Shown here: in pieces, positions 20,830 to 30,944 of the stretch
How the letters are laid out: every line of letters begins with the position of its first letter
Numbering within the stretch: position 1 is the first letter of the stretch
Origin: Amorphophallus konjac
Taxonomy: Eukaryota > Streptophyta > Magnoliopsida > Alismatales > Araceae
NCBI GenBank assembly: GCA_022559845.1
Contig: CM040121.1
Span: forward strand, 570,450,140 to 570,514,139
Direction: 5' to 3'
Length of the DNA stretch: 64,000 nt
Notes under the pieces: model-generated
What the model saw: the letters and a program-made list of their open reading frames with translations, nothing else
Told to the model about the DNA's origin: nothing
Databases searched by the model: none
Translations under genes and position numbers: made by a program

Positions 20830-21370
20830 AGGAACGAAGGGGGGGGAAATGCTAAAATCAGATTAACCAACATTTTCTTATTTATAGTTGTAATGAAATT
20901 TTATATGCAGATATTATGTTATAACTTTTATTCTGATGAAGTCTGTATAACACTAGAACTCACTGTACGCAGACGCATGAGATGATTAAAATCTGATCCA
21001 GATAAATTCTGTTTACATTTAATATCCCATTTTTTTAATAAAGTTCGTAGAGGTAATTTTATTAAAAGTGAAAAACATAATGGGGACATGAAAGGTAAAA
21101 AAATAAAAGAAAGAGCGTGGTGGCGTAAGTCGGTTGCAGTGAAGGATTGTTTAACACAAGGGAAAAAGTGAGTTTTTCCTCTTTTTTTTTAAGAAAAAAA
21201 GAGATAAGATAAAAACCGGTTCATTAACTGAACGAGGATGCATAGATAGCGTGCACCCCTTTAATCTCGCGAGACTTGATTTATCAAATGATCACATATT
21301 CGAGTCTGAACAAATTTTTACTAATCGCGATCAGTATTAATTTATATCGACGAAAAATCTGAACACGTAT
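20830..21370. other. Intergenic, nothing recognised
   Basis: AT-rich. Two short direct phrases occur but no frame, TIR or LTR signature was recognised. Confidence 0.4.
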
Positions 21371-21379
21371 TTTATTTTC

Positions 21380-22200
21380 ACTCCTACTTAGTCTGCGTCG
21401 CATAGTCCGAAGTGATCTTCGTGCATTACCGCGTTAACTTTCCTTGGTGAGAGACATCACAGGAGGACAGACTTGTTCTTTTCATGAACGAGTCTAAAGA
21501 GTTGTCCATCTATTATCTCATAGGATGTTGCCCTACGCATCAATTGGACCGTTTGAGCTGAGTGTCCACCCATTCTTCATTTTGATAATAAGTTGACGTC
21601 AATCTTCTTCTTCATCATAACCACTTTCTCTTAGGATGTTGACTTCGTATACCGTAAGGTCAAACTCTTCATCAAGCACATTGGGCATAAGCCTTCTGTG
21701 TTTAATTATTATATCAAGTTCTCCTTCAGGTCAAAGTTTGATAGCTTAGGCTAGTTTGACCAGAACATCTGCCTGAGAATTTTTATTCTTGGGCATATGA
21801 CCAATTTCGAATATGTAGAACTTATCTTTGAGTCTTATCATAATAGCGTGATAAAGGATTAATTCTTACTTTCTGACCTCATAGTCACCGAGGACTAGGA
21901 CTTGTCATATGACTAGCGGTGCATCCCCATAAATTTTAATACACTTAATGTCCATTTCCATGACTAGTTGGAACCCCATTATTAAGACTTTATATTCTGC
22001 TTCGTTATTAGTTAACGGCTTCATCAATGTATAAGAATTGTGCATAATGTCCCCTTAGGGTGTCACAAAGACTATTCCTACCCCCGTAGGGAGATTGGTG
22101 ATGATGTCAAGCTATTTTTATTGTTCGGAAAGCGCCATCAAAATAGAGCTCCCAACAAAATATATTGATTATGAGGGCTTCATCTTCCTTTGGTGAGGAG
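21380..22200 (-). pseudogene. Gypsy pol fragment (RNase H to integrase linker)
   Basis: On the minus strand the pieces read, in order, PLTNNEAEYKVLIMGFQ and MEMDIK (RNase H active-site region), GDAPLVI, GDYEVRK, then IGHMPKNKNSQADVLVKLA (end of RNase H), and further on IIDGQLFRLVH and LSPRKVNAVMHE (linker before integrase). This is the arrangement of Ty3/gypsy polyproteins. Frame changes and stops are frequent. It may belong to the same elements as the family B LTR relics at 15.8, 24.0, 33.9 and 39.7 kb, though no joined copy is present. Confidence 0.75.
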
Positions 22201-23555
22201 CCATCCGCAGCTTGGCTTTTCACTTATTGAGACAAAAGAACTTTCTCTTCGGGAGTTCAATATTGAGGGAGGAATCATCCGAGATTGGATGTGCCATCAA
22301 GAAATACCCTTCTTATAACGTAAAGATCAGACCAAAGAAAGACAAAAAATCTAAATTATAAGATTATGTTGCAAATACATTGTACCTTAAGACAAGGAAA
22401 ACAATCCTTAATATTTACAAATAATAACAATCCTGAGGAGTTCAACAGTGAAACAGAGATCAAAGACAGAAGACTAAGACGACGGAGGCAGTGATCTTCT
22501 CCACTATCTTCTTTTTCTCGATCACACTCCTCCGGTAGATAATCTTCAACGCAAACTTTGTTTGTTGTAAGAAAAATGCCGTCGTCTAGAGAATCTTGAT
22601 TATGAACAACTTAAGAGATAAATGAGATATCATTAACATCGAGAGTATCCATAAGGAAGTGAGTGTTAGTTAGATCCCTTAAGATATATATAATATCTCT
22701 AAAATTAACTATATGCATGTGCACAGAGAAATTCATTCACGGCCAGTCTTGGATTATATGACTTTCGCTCGAGTTTAAATTTAAGGTTTTTTTTTTGGTT
22801 ACAAATGTTCATAGGTTGATGTTCGGGTCAATCGCCCTTCGGGGGAGAAGAAGAGAACCCCCTTTCAGTCGGGTCTCAGGCATTGTTCAGATGCAAAAAC
22901 TAAATATTTTCTAAGAAGAACGGTTGTTTTGAAGCGTTCGTGATTAAGTCATTAACTTTTAATAGGTATGATCATATGGTGAGCAAATTTATTAATGAAT
23001 AGTTTGAAATTCAACTAAGTAGCAACGTTATTTATGAATTATAGAGCAACATAACACTGCAAGCAGATGCTTCGTTTTCATTGATATAAAGAATATCGCG
23101 AAACCGAGATCTGAGAAGTCTGTTTGTTTGGATCAAGATTATAAACGATTAAATTGATCAAAATATTAGCAATTTCCCAACAGAGGATCTTCCTTTTGGT
23201 CATAGGGATTATTCCGAATGGAAAGCATAAAATTTCTGTCGGCAGTAATTTTTGTTAAAAAGTTGCAGAGCTACATGACGCTGTACCTCAGACCCAGTTA
23301 CACGTACACGGAGGTCACTCGTTCGGGTTTCGGACGGTTTCGGATCCATGGCCGTGTCATGATTGTGATGGTGGGGGTCTCCGCGGGACAGCTTGTCCCG
23401 TGGTAATTGCCCCCGCGAGGTTAAGATAATATTAAAATATATAATATTTAGTGAAATATATTTAGATCAGAATTCACATAAGAGATATGACAAAATTTTA
23501 TTGTTGACTGTCAAACTTAACGTAAATTCTCCTATTTTCTCATTTGGACGTTGAG
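22201..23555. other. Decayed repeat-like DNA, nothing firm
   Basis: May include more of the gypsy interior up to about 22650 but no frame is convincing. A short perfect hairpin, cgggaca-gct-tgtcccg, lies at about 23384-23400 after gtctccg. Confidence 0.35.
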
Positions 23556-23559
23556 ATAG

Positions 23560-23885
23560 ATGTGTGACAAAATTAAAAAACATAAGATTAAGAATGAGTG
23601 AATCCGTAAAGATTTAGAGTTAACCTCAATTGATAGTAAAATGAGAGAAAATAGACTCAGATGATTTGGTCATATACTTCGTCGTCCTAACTCAGCGATA
23701 GTTAAAAGATGTGATCGAATTTTAGTGGATGTCAATAAAAAAACTCAGAGAAGACCTAAAATAAGATGGTGCGATGTTATTAGGAAGGACATTAGTTTCT
23801 TAAGTTTAAATACGAATATAGCACTTGATAGAAATTTTTAGCGGAACATGATTCATATAGCCGATCCATGACGACGACGATAGCA
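23560..23885 (+). pseudogene. LINE 3' coding fragment
   Basis: The plus strand reads KMRENRLR, stop, FGHILRRPNSA, then VKRCDRIL, RRPKIRWCDVIRKD, TNIALDRNF and MIHIADP. This is the conserved C-terminus of a large family of plant non-LTR retrotransposons. The Trp in RWFGH is TGA, and two further stops occur. No tail or TSD is visible. Confidence 0.8.
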
Positions 23886-23999
23886 TTTAGTGAAATATTT
23901 TAATAAAATTGTAAAAAATATAACATTTAACACTTTGTAATTTTTGCAAAAATTTCAACTGAATAGTAATTAGGCTTGGGCCCATTAAGGTCTAATAAT

Positions 24000-24530
24000 A
24001 ACCGGCTCACGATCTAGGCTTATATCGTATGTGTGTGACTGTTCCGCGAATCACATAGCGCACCGTCAGAAAGTCGTTATCACAATAATGACGGTTATTT
24101 TCTCAGAGGTTAGTAGGCATCGGGTGATGATCCACGTCTCCACACCTCTTGGAACGCGAATGATCGGGGTGACCCACGATGTCACGATCCAAGACAATCG
24201 TAACTCCAGTAAGTCAGAAGATGGAGCAGTAAAATATGCTCGAGGGAGACCTTATAAGGACTTTAATTTGGTCGGACAACCAGGGGGTAAGCGCCTAAGT
24301 CGACAACACTCTCCCCTCAATTTCTCCTTTCGAGCACTCGTTACTCTTTCCGAGCCTATCTCTCCCCTTCTGAGGACTTATCTGAGTTAAATATTGAAGG
24401 ATTGTCTTCTAGAATCACACTTAGGACTTCTTCTAACATATTTTTCTATAGTCGCAAACTTTTTGAGAATCTCTTCTCATTCTTAACAAATAAATCTCAA
24501 AAATATAATGCATGATTTGAAGAACTAACT
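24000..24530 (+). mobile_element. Gypsy LTR relic, family B copy 2
   Basis: Shares cacttaggacttcttctaac and tctcattcttaacaaataaa with 16437-16530 and 39990-40085, and has an LTR-like TATA (ccttataaggac, 24250-24262). Eroded, no TSD. Confidence 0.55.
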
Positions 24531-25625
24531 TTGGACTTTTACGGTGGGAAATGATTATCTATAACTGATGCTCAACGATTTGGCCTCTCGGCACCAAGTT
24601 GAGATGTTTACGAGAGAATAAATAGATATCTCAAACTCTGATGGTGAGTGAAAATCTAAACTTCCGATCGTAAAGATTAAAGATGATATCTCCAAATCTT
24701 CGACCGCTCACAGTGGGCGGTGAATCTGGATCTAACATCCACTCCATGATTAATTAGTTGCCAACCCGTCAATCTCAACCTCTATGCAATAATTTAGTGT
24801 CGTTATAGTGGTCTCAATATAAAAGTAGAATGCAAATATAACACTATATCCATACAATTATCTCTCTCTCTTAAATGAGACATCCTAATAACTTCAACAT
24901 AGAATTATAAACTGTATTTGTAAACAATATACTTTGTTTATTATTGTGCAGGCAATGCAGTTTAAGAACACACAAAAAGGCATTTTGTAGAAAATAAAGG
25001 TAAAATTATAATATCAAAACAATATGCCGCACGCCATCATCGTCAGAATGGTTTCGGGACAATTTAGAGTATATTTAAAATAGTAAAATACTCTCCACTG
25101 AATGCCATAAAACTAATTGGATGGTTTAGTCCCGATAACTCCATCATGATATATTATAACTCACGGTAATAATGTGAGCCATGTGCCTTGTATTTATTAT
25201 AGTTCATGTGACAATATCTAATCAATTTACATGTAAAAATGCATATTAGAATAACCTCATAATAAAAGAGAAGGGACAAAAGTCTGCATATATACTGATC
25301 ATGTAAGAAGGCATGTTAGAATAACCTCGTAATAAACTTCCCGCTGTATGTATGAAACGATTTCAGTGTGAGTTTAATGGGATTCTGGGACGCATTATTT
25401 CGGGTTAAACCAAACCGATCAGACACCAGATGCCCCTTAATTAGCAGTAGCGAGGATAAGCTAATTTGCGCTGTAATTAGATTGGGTATGGGTTCAGAGA
25501 ACGTTATATCTCTGGCAATGGATGAGATAACTAGTCTGTCCTTTTTTTCAAAAACAAATGTTCATACAAAATCAAACTAAAAATCTACCGAATCTCCGAT
25601 ATTAATAACATCGAGAAATTTGATA
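24531..25625. other. Intergenic, nothing recognised
   Basis: AT-rich. A frame at 25368-25580 (70 codons) has no family signature and is not called. The phrase gcatrttagaataacctcrtaataaa occurs twice (about 25242 and 25312), a minor direct repeat. Confidence 0.4.
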
Positions 25626-25627
25626 AA

Positions 25628-25935
25628 TTCTCCTCATAATCGATGCACCCATTAAGTATTTCCCAAACACCCGTCTATATGGTTACCAAACAGATGCCCT
25701 AATTACTTTCTTCGCAGGAAAGGAATCCGTGCAATCAAAGTCCACAGGTCACAATAATTCACGCCAAACAAACTCGATCAATCAGTATTTTGTCTAATAC
25801 ATGGCCCAAGAGTGGGGCCCACCGTTTCGGTCGCAGTCCACGGCTCGTCCACGTCGGGATGGCCCGGCTGCCTCCATTAATGGGCCCGTGACTGCAATCG
25901 GCGCCTGCGACGCCAACAAACAGAGGTATGCTTAG
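25628..25935 (+). repeat. FLZ distal upstream block, copy 1
   Basis: Phrases in order are cccaaacac, tatggttaccaaacagatgc, aaaggaatc, catcaaagtccac, ttttgtctaatac, cgtccacgtcgggatggccc and attaatgggcc. The same order occurs at 27490-27840 and 34720-35150, with a partial match at 30855-30940. In the 35-kb case it lies 0.6-1 kb upstream of an intact plus-strand FLZ gene. Confidence 0.65.
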
Positions 25936-26599
25936 AGCCCATCCCCGCTAATTACATTACACGTCTAGTGCGTGTACAAATTAAATTGATTTTTTAAAAT
26001 AATTATAATATGAGATTTATATTTTTATAATTTATCATACAACACATAGTTTCATTTGACAGTTTAAAAATTTTAAAATAAAAAGGTTATTTTAAAAAAT
26101 TAAACTCAATATTATTCATTGAATCTAATTGTTATTTTTTAATTTTTTTAAATCGTCGGATGGAGATATGTCTTATATGATAAGTGAGGGAGACTTAAGA
26201 TCACATCATAATTTTCTTAAAATGTGTGTAATTGATTAGGGTGTACACTAATAATTTTTTCGGAAAAAACAATGAATTTGACAGGCGCCTGCTCACCGGT
26301 GACATTTTGGTTATTACGCAAAACGGGTGCTTCGTCTTCTTGTTTGATCGCTGAAACACGAAATGTTTTGTGATTTTGAAAATTTTTGGACATGAACCAT
26401 AAGATTCGGAGATAAGCAGAATGGGAGAGAATAATTTTTTGACGTAGTGATTGATTTAGTAGTAATTGTGTATACTTTTGGAGTTTGGATTGGGATAGAT
26501 GGATGCATCAATAATAACTGACGAATGCCCCCGTTCCCCACCACCCCCATGGAAGAATTCGAACAGTCACATGGGGGGGGGGGGGGCGTGGGATTCGAC

Positions 26600-26990
26600 A
26601 GCATGCATGCCTGCCATAGCAGGCGGTGGCGCACGACGGAGACCTCCGATCGAGGAGCCGAGCACCACGAGGTGCTGTGGAGGGGAAGGTGAAGTGTCCA
26701 CCCATGGCTGCTGCTCTGGCGCGCTGTCTGCGGTTTTGGAAACAAAGCTCTTTGGTCCCAAGGCAACCAAAGCCTAACGAACGAAAATGTGGTAAATTTA
26801 GTAGCAGAGCTGTAGAAGGTTTACCCACCTGTCTGCCTTTCACTCCCTTTCATAGCTGCGGAGGCACCATCTACCTTCTTGCCCTGCAGAACCCACCTCC
26901 ACCCAACTCTGAAAGAAAGAGAGGGAGGGAGGGAAACCAGTGTCTTGGGAAGATCTTTAGCACAGTTTTGTTTGAGGGTTAAGCTGACAA
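26600..26990 (+). promoter_or_regulatory. Orphan FLZ promoter/5' leader without a gene
   Basis: Bases gcgcgctgtctgcggttt, tggaaacaaagctc, tggtcccaaggcaaccaaag and, further on, ccaactctgaaagaaagag and gaagatctt match 32235-32470 in the same order. At 32477 that sequence is followed by an FLZ start codon. Here the match ends at about 26965 and no FLZ sequence follows. It is best read as the remnant of a deleted tandem copy. Confidence 0.6.
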
Positions 26991-27011
26991 TAATCTACGG
27001 TTAAACATTAA

Positions 27012-27244
27012 GGCCATTTTGATAACGGGTTAGGTTAGGGGCGGGTGGTTTACCCGGGTTAGTCCACCCCACCCTTAACCTTAACCCGGGTGGATTAACT
27101 CACTCCACATATTTCTTAAGAATGAGTTAATCCACTTTAACCCTATCCGATCCGGGTTAAGAAAAAAACTATCAAACAAAGAGTAATTCACCCGACCCCA
27201 GTTAACTCACCCTAACCCAACTTAATCTGTTACCAAAGTGACCC
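27012..27244. mobile_element. Tourist/Harbinger-like MITE, 233 bp
   Basis: Ends are imperfect inverted repeats: left ggccattttgataacgggtt, right (reverse complement) gggtcactttggtaacagat. TAA is duplicated at 27009-27011 and 27245-27247. A 3-bp TWA target and ends rich in tttggtaac are typical of PIF/Harbinger MITEs. The interior is rich in ggttaa/ttaacc and can fold extensively. Confidence 0.75.
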
Positions 27245-27479
27245 TAAATTAGTTCAGAATTTTACTTTAGTTGACCAGATTATGTAATCAGGTTAGAATT
27301 AATTAAATTGGGATTAGCTCCAGGTCTACAACCACACCTGAACAGATGGGTTGCCTAGCCCACTGGAACAACCCCCCCCCTCCCAACCATCAGAGCAAAA
27401 GTGAATTAATTTCAAGATGTATTAATTCTTCCAAATTGACCCACTTTTTACCCTGACTCCTAAACAAAGCGGAAGCTTA

Positions 27480-27880
27480 ACCATCTACAAACACTAGGCT
27501 ATATGGTTCCAAAACGGACGCCCCATTTATTTTTCTTCAAAAGAGAACTTATTCTGTGCCATCAAAGTTCACAGTCCCTGTTAATATATTTCATGGGCCC
27601 TTCAGTTGTTTGAAGGTGAGACGAGGAGTAAGTGACGCCTAACTCGAGCAAGTAAGCAACCACTACTATTTCTTTTTTGTCTAATATATGCCCGAAAGAC
27701 GTGGTCCCAGGACCCGGGCCCAACAGTGCGGGGACGCATACGTGCACCTGAGTCACCGGGACCCAATGACACCCGATGATGTCCCCATCGCACATCCACG
27801 TCGGGGTGGGCCAGCAGCCTACATTATTGGGCCGCGAAGGGGAAGGGGGACGGCGAAATACTTGGACCATGCAACACTAT
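27480..27880 (+). repeat. FLZ distal upstream block, copy 2 (no gene behind it)
   Basis: Matches 25628-25935 and 34720-35150 (tatggttccaaaacggac, gccatcaaagttcac, tttgtctaatatatgcccga, cgcatacgtgcacctgagtc, attattgggcc). A Pack-MULE begins at 27891 and no FLZ gene follows on this strand, so this is another relic of a lost unit. Confidence 0.65.
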
Positions 27881-28399
27881 AATAGAGAAAGGGTTTTTTT
27901 TTTTTGCACGTAAACTAGTATTATGAATGAAATTACAATATACCATCCGCAAATATATCATCCACCATAATGTATTAACATAAATATCATTAATAATGAA
28001 AGAGTTTTTTTTACATATAAATCATCATTATGAATAAGATTACAAATATATCATCCATGAGAATGTGATAACACACATATCATTAATTTTTGTCAAAATA
28101 TTGCAAGAAAATCATCACCGTCATCGAGTTTCTGCAGGGCTTATCTTTAACTGTAACAATGAAAAGATGAAAATACCCCTACCCCTCTTGCTCTCTCACT
28201 CCCCCTCCAACCTCGCCGTGTGGGGAGGGCGCCCTCATCGATGCCGCCGGCGTCTGCGTAGGGCTCTGAGTGGCGACCTCCTCCTCAATGAGGCGCATGG
28301 GTGGGCAGTGGATGCTCTTGAGGGTGGACCCAACGGCGATCCGGCTGGAGAGGCTCCCCAGCTTCTGCTCCCGGTCGAGCTGCTTGTTGACGGGAATCT

Positions 28400-28790
28400 G
28401 TCACAGAGCTTTGGAAGTGGCGACCCCCAGCTTTCGCGCGATCTCGATCTCCGGCGGTGAAGTCGTACACTGCTCCGGCGGTGAAGAGACCACCACATCA
28501 ACGTACTCGTTGCTTGCTCCCAGTGGTGACGCCGCCACGGCTTTCCCACCTGGACATACAAATCCCGGCATTGTACCCAGACTGCCTCATGCGCCACACG
28601 ACTGCCCTTTGGAACATCGGAGGTTGCTCCTCAGCACCCTCAAGCTCTCCACCGCCTCCGTCACGTCTGCGATGAGGCCCCTTCTAAACCGGTCCACCTT
28701 CGCTGGTTTCAGCAGTCTCGGACCCTCGCCGCCACTGGAATGGAAAGCGAGGGCTGGTCGCTTGCCCCATCGGACCCCGCCGCTTCTTCA
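28400..28790 (-). pseudogene. DUF506 (PDDEXK-like) gene fragment
   Basis: On the minus strand: DRFRRGLIADVTEAVESLR, then in a second frame RMRQSGYNAGICMSRWES and GGVTTGS, then in a third NEYVDVVVS. The order (helical segment, GYNA.IC.SRWE, then EY.DVVV) matches DUF506 family proteins, a poorly characterised plant family with a PDDEXK-like fold. At least two frameshifts separate the pieces. The following EIEIARKLGVATSKAL stretch does not look like the usual family tail and may be a second captured fragment. Confidence 0.6.
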
Positions 28791-29369
28791 TCCCCCCCCC
28801 CTCGTCAAGGGCCGCCTCTTCGTCGTTGATGAAGAAACTGAATAGCTCCTCGACATCGTCTTCTCTGCCACTCTGCTACTGAGGTTGTTGCCGAGGCGGC
28901 GCTCGTCACCCCACAAGAAGGCCTTCACGTTGTCATTGAGCGGGTCGGTGACCCTGTTTGCGCCCCCATGGCGCTGCCAGAGCCATCTCCCACTTCGTGG
29001 CTCTCAAGGATTAGTCGGGTGTGCTCGCTATATATCGTGCGACACGGGAGGGAGGAGATGCTGCAACTTCCAGAGGGCGAGGAGAAGGTGACGCACTGCA
29101 CGTAGTTGGGTGAACTTCTTGGAGGTTTTGGGGATGGGGAGAATGACCTTGCAGATGCCGAAACCGGCGACCTCCTCCTCCAACCTTGGAGATCAAGGCC
29201 GTGGGGTTGGGGAACTAGGCGGTACTCAGGTACGAGCGGGAGTGAACTTGTGCCAGGCGGGCACCTCGGCAATGGGGCTCCAGCGCTTCTCTCTCTCACC
29301 GACCCCCCCGGTTGGGTGGGGTCTGCTGGCACCAGACGGAGGGGGCCGCCTCTGTCTCTCTCTCTCTCT

Positions 29370-29400
29370 CTCTCTCGCTCTCTCTCTCACTCACTGTGCA
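29370..29400. repeat. (TC)n microsatellite in Pack-MULE core
   Basis: Tandem ctctctct run with two interruptions; no further meaning assigned. Confidence 0.7.
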
Positions 29401-29911
29401 CCCCATCAGCTTCCTCCCTCTCTCTACGTCTCCCTGCTGAGCGGGGTGCCGAAGTGGGACGAGGTTTCCCCTCCAACGCCCTCCCCTCTCCCTCATGTAA
29501 AGCGTGCGAGACTCGGGGGTCGTGGGAAGAATATTTTGGTCATAAAAAATGAAGTAATGGGTATAATGATACAAATGAGGAATATTAGCCTTTCTGTGGA
29601 CCTATCAAAAAAAGAATATTAACCATTTTATTGACAAAAGTTAACTGGAGTTGTATTTTTGCAACATTTGGTAGAATTAATGATATGTGCGGGAATATTT
29701 TTTCAGAAATAATATATTGCAATTTCATTCTTGAGGATGGTTCATATGTAAAACATCCATAAAGAAATCTGACGGCTCAGTATGGCATTTAATTACACAA
29801 AGATCGAGTGCTCAAATATTTGCTGAAACAAGAAAGTTCTCGAGTTTGCCGAGGTTTTTGGACACGAATCATATACAGCCGGCGGCGTTCAGAAGGGGGA
29901 TACGGTAAAAA

Positions 29912-30045
29912 CAGTTTTAATCCGGTGATTGCTTCACTGGGAACCCTCCCGATGCAAAGGGAAAAGTGTCCGGTATGGCGTTCATACCGATTCATCCTTC
30001 CTACTAAGTACGCTGTTCTATCGATCCCAAGAACGAGAGAAAGCA
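29912..30045 (-). repeat. FLZ 3'-flank block, copy 3 (with hairpin)
   Basis: Contains ccggtgattgcttcactgg (29922-29940), cgattcatccttcctacta and cgctgttctatcgatccca. It is the downstream flank of the FLZ gene at 30149-30451 and homologous to 2524-2636 and 19984-20090. It has extra bases between the hairpin and the cctactta segment. Confidence 0.8.
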
Positions 30046-30148
30046 CCCAATCGGAATTTATCCCGGGCAGCAGCATCAAGAGGAATCGATCGCCTCTTTG
30101 ATCTACTCGTGCTTATCACCTAGCCCGACTTCCTCTTTTTTTTTTTTT

Positions 30149-30451
30149 TTAGCCGGCGACGACGGCCTCGGCGGAGGAAGACTGCTGCTCCGCAGGCGAA
30201 ACGTGGTGGCGGTGTTGCCGCCTCCGCTGGTACCTGATCTCCCTCTCCCGGCCTTCGTCGAGCTCGATCTGCTCCTGGCGGCAGTCCTCGCTGCAGAAGG
30301 GCGTGTCCCCTCGGTACATGAACACCTCGGACGAGTGACGGAGAGGCCTCCGGCAGAGGAAGCAGGCGTCAAGGACGCGGCGGTGCTCCACCTCGCAGGG
30401 CGTCTCCAAGGAGAAGGTGACGCCGCCGCGTGTTGAGCTAAGGGAAGCCAT
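30149..30451 (-). CDS. FLZ-domain zinc-finger protein, 100 aa
   Basis: Single exon from the ATG at 30449-30451 ([19 protein letters not shown]). The FLZ domain at about residues 27-72 reads [35 protein letters not shown] and IELDEGRERE. The usual EECR is EDCR, and all cysteines are kept. A basic RYQRRRQHRHH segment follows and the protein ends AVVAG. Closest relative in the window is 20248-20556. It is divergently oriented to the FLZ gene at 32477, with about 2 kb between the starts. Function by family: a SnRK1-binding adaptor; no enzymatic activity is expected. Longer upstream frames in the same phase run through GA-rich leader and TATA sequence and are rejected. Confidence 0.92.
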   Translation of the reverse strand: MASLSSTRGGVTFSLETPCEVEHRRVLDACFLCRRPLRHSSEVFMYRGDTPFCSEDCRQEQIELDEGREREIRYQRRRQHRHHVSPAEQQSSSAEAVVAG

Positions 30452-30610
30452 GGCTCCCGGAGTTCCTCTTCTCTTCTCTCTATCTGTCTCTCTCTCTCTC
30501 TATCTTCTTCTCTGTAGGGGAAGGGGGATTGGAAGGAGGAAGAGGAAGGCAGGGATTCCTTGAAGGGAGAACTTTGGAAGTGCAGGCGTGAGAGGCAGCA
30601 GGTTGTTGGG

Positions 30611-30620
30611 GTGTTTATAA
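30611..30620 (-). promoter_or_regulatory. TATA box of FLZ gene
   Basis: ttataaacac on the minus strand, about 160 bp upstream of the ATG at 30451, between the leader and a GC/GA microsatellite. Confidence 0.6.
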
Positions 30621-30631
30621 GGGAGTCTTTA

Positions 30632-30636
30632 GAGCG

Positions 30637-30671
<35 letters not shown>
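30632..30671. repeat. Compound (GC)n(GA)n microsatellite
   Basis: About ten GC units run directly into about ten GA units, just upstream of the TATA box of the minus-strand FLZ gene. A GC run of this type can adopt Z-DNA, which is inference. Confidence 0.9.
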
Positions 30672-30854
30672 AGGTGGTTTTGAGAAGGAGAGTGGTGTCG
30701 GTGGGGTAGTGGGATTGTGGATCCGCCAAACCGGGACGTGGTTTTCGGAATTGGGAAAGAGAACTAAGAAAACGACAAAGGAGGATCAAAAGACTAAAAT
30801 GGGGATAACGTTTTCACAAAATACGTAAATACCATCCAGTCTGCTTCGCTTTCT

Positions 30855-30940
30855 GATGTGGCCACGGGCCCAACTCGCACTTCCGTCTGTTCCTGCCGAC
30901 GTCAACGGTTGGCCCACTGCTACATTGCCCTCTTGTCTTT
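30855..30940 (+). repeat. FLZ distal upstream block, partial copy
   Basis: gtggccacgggcccaac, tgccgacgtcaacggttggc and actgctacattgccc resemble the cgtccacgtcgggatggccc...attaatgggcc part of the block at 25628-25935. It lies 1.5 kb upstream of the FLZ gene at 32477. Confidence 0.45.
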
Positions 30941-30944
30941 ATTT

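Larger units (their letters stand above)
27891..29758 (-). mobile_element. Pack-MULE carrying a DUF506 gene fragment
   Basis: Left end gggttttttttttttgcacg and right end (reverse complement) ggatgttttacatatgaacc start an inverted similarity that includes gaatgaaattacaatata on the left and gaatgaaattgcaatata on the right. The flanks ATAGAGAAA (27882-27890) and ATAAAGAAA (29759-29767) form a 9-bp TSD with one mismatch. The left end appears twice (27891-27975 and about 28005-28110). The core is strongly GC-rich and contains gene fragments on the minus strand. GC-rich captured exons within MULE ends are the hallmark of Pack-MULEs. The strand given is that of the captured fragment. Confidence 0.7.

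Noticed and set aside
23384..23400. cgggacagcttgtcccg hairpin as a regulatory RNA or terminator
   Set aside because: Isolated, short, no U-tract or conserved partner; could be chance.
28925..29622. Pack-MULE frames of 130-170 codons
   Set aside because: No recognisable family and both strands open; may be captured exon remains but cannot be supported.
30452..30789. 228-codon frame antisense to the FLZ phase and through its promoter
   Set aside because: It is a different phase from the FLZ domain and consists of Ser/Arg-rich translation of GA/CT repeats.
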